Positions 44,337 to 50,961 of a stretch of DNA of 64,000 nt are shown here, in pieces. The first letter of the stretch is position 1. Every line of letters begins with the position of its first letter. Under the pieces are notes generated by a model, which was not told where the DNA came from, did no database searches, and worked only from the letters and a program-made list of their open reading frames with translations. The translations under genes and the position numbers were made by a program. Origin of the DNA: Streptomyces calvus (GTDB lineage: Bacteria > Actinomycetota > Actinomycetes > Streptomycetales > Streptomycetaceae); assembly GCF_006782915.1 (NCBI RefSeq), contig NZ_VCNP01000035.1, positions 1 through 64,000 on the forward strand. Reading direction: 5' to 3'.

Positions 44337-44528
44337 TCAGCGGACGGGGCAGCGGTGGGTACGGGCGGCCAGTTCGGCGGCGGCACGGCTGTCGTAGTCG
44401 GCGGAGAAGCCGCAGCGCGGGGCCGTGCAGGCAGCGGTGTGCTTCTCCCGGCCGCGGCCGTCGTAGTACGTGCCGACCTGGACGGGGCCGATGCGGGTGA
44501 CGGAGCGGAAGCGGCGGTTGGCGCTCAT
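44337..44528 (-). CDS. Mobile element transfer protein (SpdA-like, cysteine-containing)
   Basis: 63-aa basic protein RFRSVTRIGPVQVGTYYDGRGREKHTAACTAPRCGFSADYDSRAAAELAARTHRCPVR. Cys-x4-Cys and a later His-Arg-Cys look like a small zinc-binding motif. This family is found beside spdB in AICEs. ATG at 44528 follows AAAGGAG. Confidence 0.82.
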   Translation of the reverse strand: MSANRRFRSVTRIGPVQVGTYYDGRGREKHTAACTAPRCGFSADYDSRAAAELAARTHRCPVR

Positions 44529-44540
44529 GTGGGGCTCCTT

Positions 44541-45191
44541 TCAGAGGTGGGCGGCGATGGCGTCGGCCATGGGCGGCGCGACGCCGAGGCGGGCGCGCAG
44601 GGTCGGAGTGTCGATGGCCCTTCCGGTGCGGGCGTGGTGCTCGGCGGCGACTTTGCGGGCGTGCTCGACCAGGGCGGCCGGGACGGCGACCGGCGGCGGG
44701 GCCGGAGGTGGAACCGGTGCCGACTCGGCCGCCGGCGGTTCCGGAGCGGGATCGGGCGCGTCCTCCTGGTCCTCGATGTCCTCGGGCGCCTCCTGGCCCA
44801 CGGCATCACTGGGCTCGTCATGCGTGGTCGGCGACGAGTGGACCAGGAGGGTTCCGCCGAGGAAGGCGACCGCGGGCCAGCCCGCGACGAGGATGCGAAG
44901 CCAGGCCGGCACGTGGTCCAGGTCGAGCAGCCCGGCGGTGGCGACGTTCGCGCCCAGCGACGCGGCGAGGGCGATCAGGAACCAGCACCACCCGGCCGCT
45001 TTCGCCTCGCCGGACCGCAGACGGCGCCAGGCGGCGACGAGCAGCAGGTCGACGGAGACGGGATAGGCCCACGCCTTCCACCCGTCCTGTCCGACCGCCG
45101 AGGCGACGTCGTGCAGGTGGGCGAAGGACAACGCGGCGGCGATGACCGCTTGGACGAGCACCGCATCGACACGGGCCAGGTAGGCACGCAT
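44541..45191 (-). CDS. spdB: DUF2637 / SpdB spread protein
   Basis: 216-aa protein with four hydrophobic segments in the first 120 residues, including AVIAAALSFAHLHDVASAVG and PAWLRILVAGWPAVAFLGG (DUF2637 pattern), then a Pro/Glu-rich linker and a C-terminal small helical domain (ARTGRAIDTPTLRARLGVAPPMADAIAAHL) that resembles a DNA-binding tail. It is expected to move DNA between hyphal compartments. ATG at 45191 follows AAGGAG. Confidence 0.87.
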   Translation of the reverse strand: MRAYLARVDAVLVQAVIAAALSFAHLHDVASAVGQDGWKAWAYPVSVDLLLVAAWRRLRSGEAKAAGWCWFLIALAASLGANVATAGLLDLDHVPAWLRILVAGWPAVAFLGGTLLVHSSPTTHDEPSDAVGQEAPEDIEDQEDAPDPAPEPPAAESAPVPPPAPPPVAVPAALVEHARKVAAEHHARTGRAIDTPTLRARLGVAPPMADAIAAHL

Positions 45192-45279
45192 GCTGCGGCT
45201 CCTTCCGAATTCGGGCATGAGAGGGGTAGGGACATGGCGTGAGGCGGTCACGCCGACCGGGGATGAGCGGGGACGCGGG

Positions 45280-46656
45280 TCAGTCGGTCACCGGTCGAGG
45301 CCGCAGGACCGGGCTCGGTGTCTCAGCAGGCTGTAGGGGCGCGTCGGGCCGGAAGGGCTTGAGCGCGGGCAGGTCGGGGACCAGGTGGGCCGACTCGCGG
45401 CAGGTCTCGGCGGCGTCGCCGAGGGAGAGGTACGGCGTGCGGATGCGGGACCAGCCGCCGGAGGTGTCACCGGCCACGGCGAGGCCGGGCCGTTCGGGGG
45501 CGATGGCGCAGGCTGCGGAAACTGCCTCGGGGGCGATGTCGCCGAGTGCCATCTTGGCGGAGGCTTCGTCGTTGACGCGGTGGCAGACGCGGCCGGTCAA
45601 CTGGGCCCGCAGCATGGTCGCGCCCTTGCCGAGTTCGGCGCCGAAGCGCTGTCCGCAGACCTCCAGGTAGATGCCGGCGGCCCGGCCGAGCTGGGCGAGC
45701 CGGATGAGTTGGGTGACCATTTCGTCCCGGCGTTCCTCGTCCTTCCTCGTGGCGACGAGGAAGAGTTCGGCCACCTCGTCGACGAACAGCACGACGGGTA
45801 CCGGGCGTTCGTGCTCGGGCAGGCCCCAGATGTCGGAGGTGATCTCCTCGTCCGGCGTGTTCGGCGCGATGCCCTGCCGGGCCTTGATCAGGTCGTACCG
45901 GTCCTCCATTTCCTTGATGAGCACGGGCAGCAGTTCGGCGGCCTGCTCCGGGTCGGTGGCGAGCGCCGACAGGCGCGGAGCGAAGGGCGCCAGTTCCACG
46001 CCCCGCTTGCAGTCGATGCCGACCAGGGCGACGGGCTGACGGGCGAGACCCGCTATGAGGTGACGCAGGTACATGGATTTGCCGGACAGCGTGGCACCGA
46101 GGGTGAGTTGGTGCGGAACGGTGCGGTAGTCGCGTACGAACGGAGTGGCGTCCTCGCGCAGCGCGACCGGCACCCGGAGCAGGTCCGGGCGGAGCTTGCG
46201 CGGCATGCGCACCCGCCGCAGCACGTCGAAGCCGACGAGCCGTAGTTCGACCACGCCCGGTTTGACCGTGGTCACGTAGACGGCGTGGACGCCCCAGGCG
46301 TGCCGCAGTCGTTCGGCGGAGGCGGCCACGTCGGCGGGTTCCTGCCCCGGGGCGAGCCGCAGGCGGACCCGCAGCCCCGTCGTGGTCGGCCGGATGATCC
46401 CCCGGCGCGGCGGTACGGGCCGGACCTCACGACGGGTGGTGGCCTTGACGGCCAGGACCCGCAGCCGGGACGGCGCCACCGTCAGCCCGCACGCCTCCAT
46501 GACGGAGCCGTAGGAGCTGAGCAGCCGGACCGTGGACACCGGTAAGCCGACCGTGGACCAGTAGACGCCGGGGTGTCGCACCCGGGCGTAGGCGGCCCCA
46601 CCGCCGAGCGCGGCGACGGGACCACCCACCTCCAGAAGGGTTGTCAGATCGGTCAT
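45280..46656 (-). CDS. traSA: TraSA-like FtsK/SpoIIIE-type conjugal transfer ATPase
   Basis: 458 aa. Membrane region at the N-terminus, then a RecA-like motor: Walker A LGATLSGKSMYLRHL (Ser-Gly-Lys-Ser), Walker B VVLFVDEVAEL, and a C-terminal winged-helix-like end. In Streptomyces a single such protein transfers double-stranded DNA. It is shorter than chromosomal FtsK. ATG at 46656 overlaps the stop of the upstream regulator (TGATG), so they are coupled. Confidence 0.93.
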   Translation of the reverse strand: MTDLTTLLEVGGPVAALGGGAAYARVRHPGVYWSTVGLPVSTVRLLSSYGSVMEACGLTVAPSRLRVLAVKATTRREVRPVPPRRGIIRPTTTGLRVRLRLAPGQEPADVAASAERLRHAWGVHAVYVTTVKPGVVELRLVGFDVLRRVRMPRKLRPDLLRVPVALREDATPFVRDYRTVPHQLTLGATLSGKSMYLRHLIAGLARQPVALVGIDCKRGVELAPFAPRLSALATDPEQAAELLPVLIKEMEDRYDLIKARQGIAPNTPDEEITSDIWGLPEHERPVPVVLFVDEVAELFLVATRKDEERRDEMVTQLIRLAQLGRAAGIYLEVCGQRFGAELGKGATMLRAQLTGRVCHRVNDEASAKMALGDIAPEAVSAACAIAPERPGLAVAGDTSGGWSRIRTPYLSLGDAAETCRESAHLVPDLPALKPFRPDAPLQPAETPSPVLRPRPVTD

Positions 46657-47012
46657 CAGGCCGTGGCCCCCATGGCTGCCGGGAAGGCGGCCGGAGTGAC
46701 AGCGGCGGCCCGGAAGGCGATGCCGTGCCGCTGCTGGCCGTTGAACACGCTCTCCCACGGCCGCGCGACCAGGCCCGGCAGCGATACCGGGGCGCCGAGG
46801 GCGAGCCCTTCCGCTACCCCACTCTCCGGAACGGTCACCTTGATCAGGGACGACTCCCCCTCCTCGATGTACACGACGCCGATCGTCATCAGCGCCTCAC
46901 CGCTGACGGCGTCCTTCGCGATCTCGCCCGACTGCCGGTCGCGGACCTTGGGCTCGGGCGCCTCGGTCAGCAGGATCGTCGCGGCCGAGGTCTCCACACG
47001 GATGGTGCGCAA
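46656..47012 (-). CDS. SCO3933-family small regulatory protein
   Basis: 118 aa beginning RTIRVETSAATILLTEAPEPKVRDRQSGEIAKDAVSGEALMTIGVVYIEEGESSLIKVTVP. It matches the AICE family known as SCO3933-family regulatory proteins; biochemical role unknown. The TTG at 47012 is supported by GGGGAG five bases upstream. An operator-like motif lies at 47028-47044. By position and likely repressor control it could play the Pra (activator) role in this element, which is inference. Confidence 0.8.
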   Translation of the reverse strand: MRTIRVETSAATILLTEAPEPKVRDRQSGEIAKDAVSGEALMTIGVVYIEEGESSLIKVTVPESGVAEGLALGAPVSLPGLVARPWESVFNGQQRHGIAFRAAAVTPAAFPAAMGATA

Positions 47013-47027
47013 GACTTCTCCCCATCT

Positions 47028-47044
47028 ACTCGTCTAGACAAGAT
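47028..47044. promoter_or_regulatory. KorSA-like operator ahead of the small regulator
   Basis: ACTCGTCTAGACAAGAT, 15 bp upstream of the TTG start of the regulator-tra unit. Confidence 0.65.
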
Positions 47045-47102
47045 GCATCCTTCGAACCCGACGACGCCGGGAACGGGGACCACCTTGCCACACAACTTGC
47101 CC

Positions 47103-47119
47103 ACTCGTCTATACGAGTA
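47103..47119. promoter_or_regulatory. KorSA-like operator (best palindrome)
   Basis: ACTCGTCTATACGAGTA: half-sites ACTCGT and ACGAGT in inverted orientation. It lies between the korSA-like 3' end and the regulator gene, in position to control the regulator-tra transcript. A lone ACGAGT follows at 47135-47140. Confidence 0.7.
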
Positions 47120-47168
47120 TGCATGAGAGGGTGTACGAGTCCGGGGAAGTGGCCTCGCGCACCGCCGA

Positions 47169-47954
47169 TCAGGTCGCCGGGAGCTGGTAGGAGAGAACGT
47201 ACGCGTCGGCCGCCATCACCGTGTCGCAGACCTCCACAGCCCGCCCCGCGGTATCGAAGGCCGTACGGATGAGGTGAATCACGGGCACACCGGAGGCCAA
47301 TTGCAGCGTCTTCACCTCGGACGGCGAAGGCATCCGGGCCCGGATCTCCTCCTCGAAGTGGTCGAGCTGGTGGCCCAGTTCCTCGAGGCGGGCGTAGATG
47401 CCGCCGGGACCGGGGTTGGGTTCGGCGATCTGCGTACCCCGGGCGATGTCGAGCGGCAGGTACGACGTGGCGAACTCGACCGGTCGGCCGTCGAGCAGGT
47501 ACCGGCGACGCCGGGCGAGCACGCGCCGCACGGACCCGAGCCGGGTGGAGATGTCCTGACTGGCCTTCTCCTCCTTCACCTCCAGGCTGTCCACGGTGGG
47601 GTGACTGCCGACGGCGTCGGCCTCCACGATGAACGCGGACTTCCCCTGCTCACGGTGGCGCCTGGCGAACCGGTCGGAGGCGAGTCGCCGGACCGGAGGC
47701 CGGGGCCGGACGAAGACGCCCCGGCCGTGCTCGGCGTGCACCAGGCCCTCGCCCTGGAGGATCGAGAAGGAGTTCCGGACCGTCATCCGGGACACCCCGT
47801 AGTGCTCGACCAGCTCAGCCTCGGAGGGCAGCTTCTCCCCCTCCTTGAATCGCCCACGGTCGATGGCCTCGCGCAGCTGGTCGGCGATCTGCCGGAAGAC
47901 GGCACGATCACTGGTCGGGTCGAGGCCGCCGAGAATGCTCGGTAGAGACGTCAC
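47169..47954 (-). CDS. korSA: GntR/UTRA transcriptional repressor (KorSA-like)
   Basis: 261 aa. Winged helix VFRQIADQLREAIDRGRFKEGEKLPSEAELVEHYGVSRMTVRNSFSILQGEGLV is classic GntR; residues about 105-255 form a UTRA ligand-binding domain. KorSA of pSAM2 is the same class and silences replication and transfer genes plus its own promoter (established for pSAM2). GTG at 47954 follows AAGGAGTACGC. An operator-like motif lies in its promoter (47966-47982). Confidence 0.93.
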   Translation of the reverse strand: MTSLPSILGGLDPTSDRAVFRQIADQLREAIDRGRFKEGEKLPSEAELVEHYGVSRMTVRNSFSILQGEGLVHAEHGRGVFVRPRPPVRRLASDRFARRHREQGKSAFIVEADAVGSHPTVDSLEVKEEKASQDISTRLGSVRRVLARRRRYLLDGRPVEFATSYLPLDIARGTQIAEPNPGPGGIYARLEELGHQLDHFEEEIRARMPSPSEVKTLQLASGVPVIHLIRTAFDTAGRAVEVCDTVMAADAYVLSYQLPAT

Positions 47955-47965
47955 GCGTACTCCTT

Positions 47966-47982
47966 TAGGTATCTAGACGAGT
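47966..47982. promoter_or_regulatory. KorSA-like operator in the korSA/pif divergent promoter
   Basis: TAGGTATCTAGACGAGT carries the conserved TAGACGAGT half (complement ACTCGTCTA). It sits in the 83-bp gap between divergent korSA and pif, so it could govern both. Confidence 0.6.
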
Positions 47983-48037
47983 GGGCGAGTCTTGTTGCTA
48001 CGGTGGAGAGCCTAGCCAGCCGAGAGGGCCGAGGAAC

Positions 48038-48469
48038 GTGAGCACAGAACGCCCGCACTCCGTGAGCGTCGCCGGGGTCATCGTTGATGACCAAGGCCGG
48101 GCCCTGCTGATCAAGCGCCGCGACAACGGCCACTGGGAACCGCCGGGCGGAGTCCTCGAACGCGAGGAAACCGTCCCCGAGGCACTTCAGCGCGAAGTCC
48201 TCGAAGAGACCGGCATCAAGATCGAGCTTCCCGCGACCCTGACCGGCGTCTACAAAAACATGACGGGCCTGATCGTCTCCCTCGTCTTCCGCTGCCAGGC
48301 GGCCAACGGCATTCCCACCACGGGAGACGAGACCCGCGCACTGCGCTGGGCCACCCGCGAAGAAGTCATCGAACTCGCCGACGAGGCATACGCGATCCGC
48401 GTCCTCGACGCACTCGACGCGGCATCCCCGCCGGCCGTCCGCGCCCACGACGGCGTGAAACTCGTCTAG
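48038..48469 (+). CDS. pif: Nudix hydrolase, Pif-like (element immunity factor)
   Basis: 143 aa. Nudix box GGVLEREETVPEALQREVLEETGI is intact. In pSAM2 the gene in this position, pif, encodes a Nudix protein that blocks redundant transfer between element-bearing cells; the same role is inferred from position and family. GTG at 48038 follows GAGGAAC. Its TAG stop lies within an ACTCGTCTAG operator-like motif. Confidence 0.88.
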   Translation: MSTERPHSVSVAGVIVDDQGRALLIKRRDNGHWEPPGGVLEREETVPEALQREVLEETGIKIELPATLTGVYKNMTGLIVSLVFRCQAANGIPTTGDETRALRWATREEVIELADEAYAIRVLDALDAASPPAVRAHDGVKLV

Positions 48470-48471
48470 TC
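48460..48471. promoter_or_regulatory. Operator-like motif at the pif stop codon
   Basis: ACTCGTCTAGTC overlaps the last codons and stop of pif and lies 45-56 bp upstream of the kinase-like gene start. Confidence 0.5.
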
Positions 48472-48515
48472 CGAACCCGCTGCACATGGCGGCCTACCAG
48501 CATGGAGGAACTTGT

Positions 48516-48947
48516 ATGCACGAGTATACGAGTAGCGCCCGGGTCTGGGGGCTCAGTTGCCCAGGTTTTCCGGAAGAGGTCAGCAGGGCCCGCCGCTGGA
48601 CCCGCGACATCCTGCGGGGATCGCCGTTGGCGGAGGACGCCGAGCTGATCGTCAGCGAGCTGAGCGCGAACGCGATCCTCCACACGGCCAGCGGCCGGAC
48701 ATCGGGCAGCTTCCATCTGGCCCTCGCGGTCTCCCCGCAGGTGATCGCCTTGTCCGTCACGGACGACGGAGGCACCGGCACGGCGCCGAAGGTCGAGCAC
48801 CAGGACCAGGAGGCGGAGCACGGCCGAGGCCTGGGCATGGTCAGCGCACTCGCTCACCGGGTCGTCGTCCACGGCAGCCACGGCAGCCACACGGTCACTG
48901 CGGAACTCTTCACCGATGCCGGCCCGGCAGGAGGGCACCCGTGCTGA
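48516..48947 (+). CDS. HATPase (anti-sigma/serine kinase-like) ATP-binding protein
   Basis: 143-aa GHKL-fold protein: N-box ELSANAILHTASGR, G1 box VTDDGGTGTAP, G2 box GRGLGMVSALAHR. It is similar to the large family of Streptomyces SpoIIAB-like regulators but lies on the mobile element. ATG at 48516 follows GGAGGAAC. ACGAGTATACGAGT at 48520-48533 is inside codons 2-7 (HEYTSS), so a repressor bound there would block transcription or elongation. The stop overlaps the next GTG. Confidence 0.88.
   Translation: MHEYTSSARVWGLSCPGFPEEVSRARRWTRDILRGSPLAEDAELIVSELSANAILHTASGRTSGSFHLALAVSPQVIALSVTDDGGTGTAPKVEHQDQEAEHGRGLGMVSALAHRVVVHGSHGSHTVTAELFTDAGPAGGHPC
48520..48533. promoter_or_regulatory. Operator-like double half-site inside the kinase-like gene start
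   Basis: ACGAGTATACGAGT, two direct ACGAGT half-sites sharing the TATACGAGTA arrangement of the 47103 operator, immediately after the start codon. Confidence 0.5.
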
Positions 48948-49288
48948 CATCCGCTCCCCCCACAGCGCCGACCGCAGGCAGCCGGCCCCTCCCCTACCAA
49001 TGCCGAGCCGCTGCCTACCCGTTGAACGAGATCCGTTCCATCCCCCTGGGATCACACGACGCCACGAGCCCGCGCCTGGCACTGCGCTGGTTACGCGAGC
49101 GCACGCAGCACATCACCGACCAGCTCGACGCCGCATACGCACAGCCGGGCATGCACTGGCTGACGGACGAGGCCGAACATGAACGAGCCCTCGCCTACCT
49201 GACCAGCGGCACGGGGTACCAACTCACCCTCTACGACGAGACCACCCGCTACGTACTGCTGGCCTACCCGGCGGGAGCGACCCCATGA
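48941..49288 (+). CDS. Hypothetical element protein
   Basis: 115 aa with no recognised domain; a Pro/Thr-rich N-terminus and a helical body (LALRWLRERTQHITDQLDAAYAQPGMHWLTDEAEHERALAYLTSG). GTG at 48941 follows AGGAGG and overlaps the previous stop by 7 bp; its TGA overlaps the next ATG. The three genes form one coupled unit. Confidence 0.75.
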   Translation: MLTSAPPTAPTAGSRPLPYQCRAAAYPLNEIRSIPLGSHDATSPRLALRWLRERTQHITDQLDAAYAQPGMHWLTDEAEHERALAYLTSGTGYQLTLYDETTRYVLLAYPAGATP

Positions 49289-49662
49289 ACGGGCCCACCC
49301 GCAGCTACTGGTGCGAATGCTGGACCGAGGAAGTCACCGGCACAGGAGGGCCGGCGCGTCTGGCATCGTTCGACGCGTACTCGGCGCCTCAAGCAGACCG
49401 ATGGGTCGCCATCGCTCTCCGCACCATCTCACCAGCACTCGACTCCGACGCGTCGGACGAAGCATGGACATGGCTGCACGACGAACGCGCCGAGACCCGC
49501 AGAGCCATGCTGCGCTCCGAACCCTGCACGGTGACCATCACCCACGCCAGCACCCGCATCACCTGGACCATCCGCCCAGTGTTCTTCCTGCCGCTTGCAC
49601 ACCGACAGGACGTCGAACTCCCAGCCTGTGCCCACGACTTCAAGCCCCGCACCACAGACTGA
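49285..49662 (+). CDS. Hypothetical element protein
   Basis: 125-aa protein MNGPTRSYWCECWTEEVTGTGGPARLASFDAYSAPQADRWVAIALRTISP..., last gene of the kinase-like cassette. ATG overlaps the previous TGA. The Tyr/Trp/Cys-rich N-terminus and Cys-His near the end (CAHD) could bind metal, but no family is recognised. Confidence 0.75.
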   Translation: MNGPTRSYWCECWTEEVTGTGGPARLASFDAYSAPQADRWVAIALRTISPALDSDASDEAWTWLHDERAETRRAMLRSEPCTVTITHASTRITWTIRPVFFLPLAHRQDVELPACAHDFKPRTTD

Positions 49663-49698
49663 GTTACAACTTTCTTTACGGGTTCAAGCCCCGGCTGC

Positions 49699-49765
49699 GC
49701 TCCGCTCCGCCGGGCGCGCTTCCCGGCTCCGCTCCGGGCGCCGCTCCTGCCTTCGGCCCGCTCCG
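49699..49765. repeat. Cluster of GCTCCG hexamers in GC-rich non-coding DNA
   Basis: GCTCCG at 49699, 49704, 49726, 49731 and 49760, set within short self-complementary blocks such as CCCGGCTCCGCTCCGGG. It lies at the start of the 49663-50459 non-coding region. A TraB-type recognition array (clt) is one possibility. Confidence 0.6.
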
Positions 49766-49934
49766 CCCGCGCTGCGCCGACGCGCGCCCACACGTGGATA
49801 GGGCCGGAGGCAATGAGTCGATCACCACGCAGGGCGGCCCGCGGTCAAGACAATGCCTCCGGCGGGGGATCGGCCGGCACCGGGATGGAGGGAGCACCGT
49901 CGCCGACTGCGGGCCCGTAGGGGCGTGCGCGGGG

Positions 49935-50086
49935 AGCTCCCATCCCGTCCACCGCCGACCCAGGCAGAGCCGAGCAGACGCGGCTCCTGGCGTCCAGGTC
50001 GTTCGTACAGTGGCGCGCTCCACCTGGACGCCAGGAACCACGCCCGCTCCACGGTGTGTGGGTCGACGGCGGACGGGATGGGAGCT
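49935..50086. repeat. Nested inverted repeats, origin-like region
   Basis: Outer arms 49935-49962 and 50059-50086 are complementary at 26 of 28 positions. Inside, TCCTGGCGTCCAGGT (49985-49999) pairs perfectly with 50022-50036. Folded as single strand this gives a long two-tier hairpin. It is non-coding and the element has a rolling-circle-type initiator, so a single-strand or double-strand origin is the leading guess. Confidence 0.85.
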
Positions 50087-50236
50087 GGGGTGGGTGGTGG
50101 CTTAGGTGGAGAAGGCCAAGCAGTGGATCCGTACGCGGCGACAAGGGGTTCGACTCCGAGGGCGTCGGCGTCACGTGCAGCCGTGTCGTGGACAATCCTT
50201 GCGCTACCGAGTTGAGAAGCGCGGCAAGACGTCATC

Positions 50237-50271
50237 CGAGCAGGTCAGGCACCCATAGCCTGACGTGCTCG
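50237..50271. repeat. Hairpin immediately left of parS
   Basis: CGAGCA-g-GTCAGGC (50237-50250), loop ACCCATA, GCCTGAC-g-TGCTCG (50258-50271): 13 paired positions with one G.G mismatch, 8 bp before the parS site. Confidence 0.85.
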
Positions 50272-50279
50272 GCAAGTTG

Positions 50280-50293
50280 GTTTCACGTGAAAC
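50280..50293. promoter_or_regulatory. parS: parS site (ParB-binding palindrome)
   Basis: GTTTCACGTGAAAC, a perfect 14-bp palindrome identical to the Streptomyces chromosomal parS consensus. It lies in non-coding DNA of the element. No parA/parB pair is on the element, so host ParB would be the binder. Confidence 0.9.
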
Positions 50294-50459
50294 GGTGCCC
50301 CGTTGGTGTCAAAAGGCGGTGAGCGAAACGGAGTTGGGCCTCTCATTTGTCAGTGCCGTGCCGTAGAAATGGCGAGACCGCACAAGACGCGGGGCGCGCG
50401 CCCGAGCACTTTGGCGAGAGGCAGGCGCACGCCCCAGAGAGAACCAGGAGAGACACGAC

Positions 50460-50738
50460 GTGTCCATCCCGACCCCTCGCACCCCACTTCCGAACGGCAG
50501 CGGTGGCACTACTGCCACTGTTCCACAGCCCACTGACAATGCCCTATGGGTGATGATCGCTGGCGTCGCCGGTTGCGTCATCAACCCAGATGCCATGGCA
50601 GCGACGCTCGACTCAGCCTTCCAATTGATCACTGTGATCATCGTGCTGATTCTCGTGCGGTCGCACCTACGACGGACCAGCTACATGCCAGCCTGGCAAC
50701 CGTCAAGCGCCCCCTGGGTGTTTGACACCAACGCCTGA
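50460..50738 (+). CDS. Small membrane protein, accessory gene
   Basis: 92 aa. Thr/Pro-rich N-terminus, one clear membrane helix FQLITVIIVLILVRSHLRR at about 54-72, short tail. GTG at 50460 has AGGAGAG at about 9 bp. Unknown function; it lies downstream of the parS/hairpin region. Confidence 0.6.
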   Translation: MSIPTPRTPLPNGSGGTTATVPQPTDNALWVMIAGVAGCVINPDAMAATLDSAFQLITVIIVLILVRSHLRRTSYMPAWQPSSAPWVFDTNA

Positions 50739-50961
50739 CACCAACAAGGGCGGACGATCGCGGATTGACGCGACCCCTGGCGACCGCTACGCCGCTGCAC
50801 GACAGGTGAGCGCCAGCGTCGACGGTCCGTGATGATCGACCTGATAAGGATGAGGCTCGAACATGTCCCAGGCGGGGCGCCACCCTCAATCGGTGGGCGG
50901 CGCCCCGTCGGCATGACTCGGCCATTGGGACTCCACCGACCTCGTCCGCTAGCGATGGAAA

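Noticed and set aside
50303..50553. Short overlapping ORFs just right of parS
   Set aside because: Only the GTG-started 50460 frame has a ribosome site and a membrane helix; the others are out-of-frame fragments.
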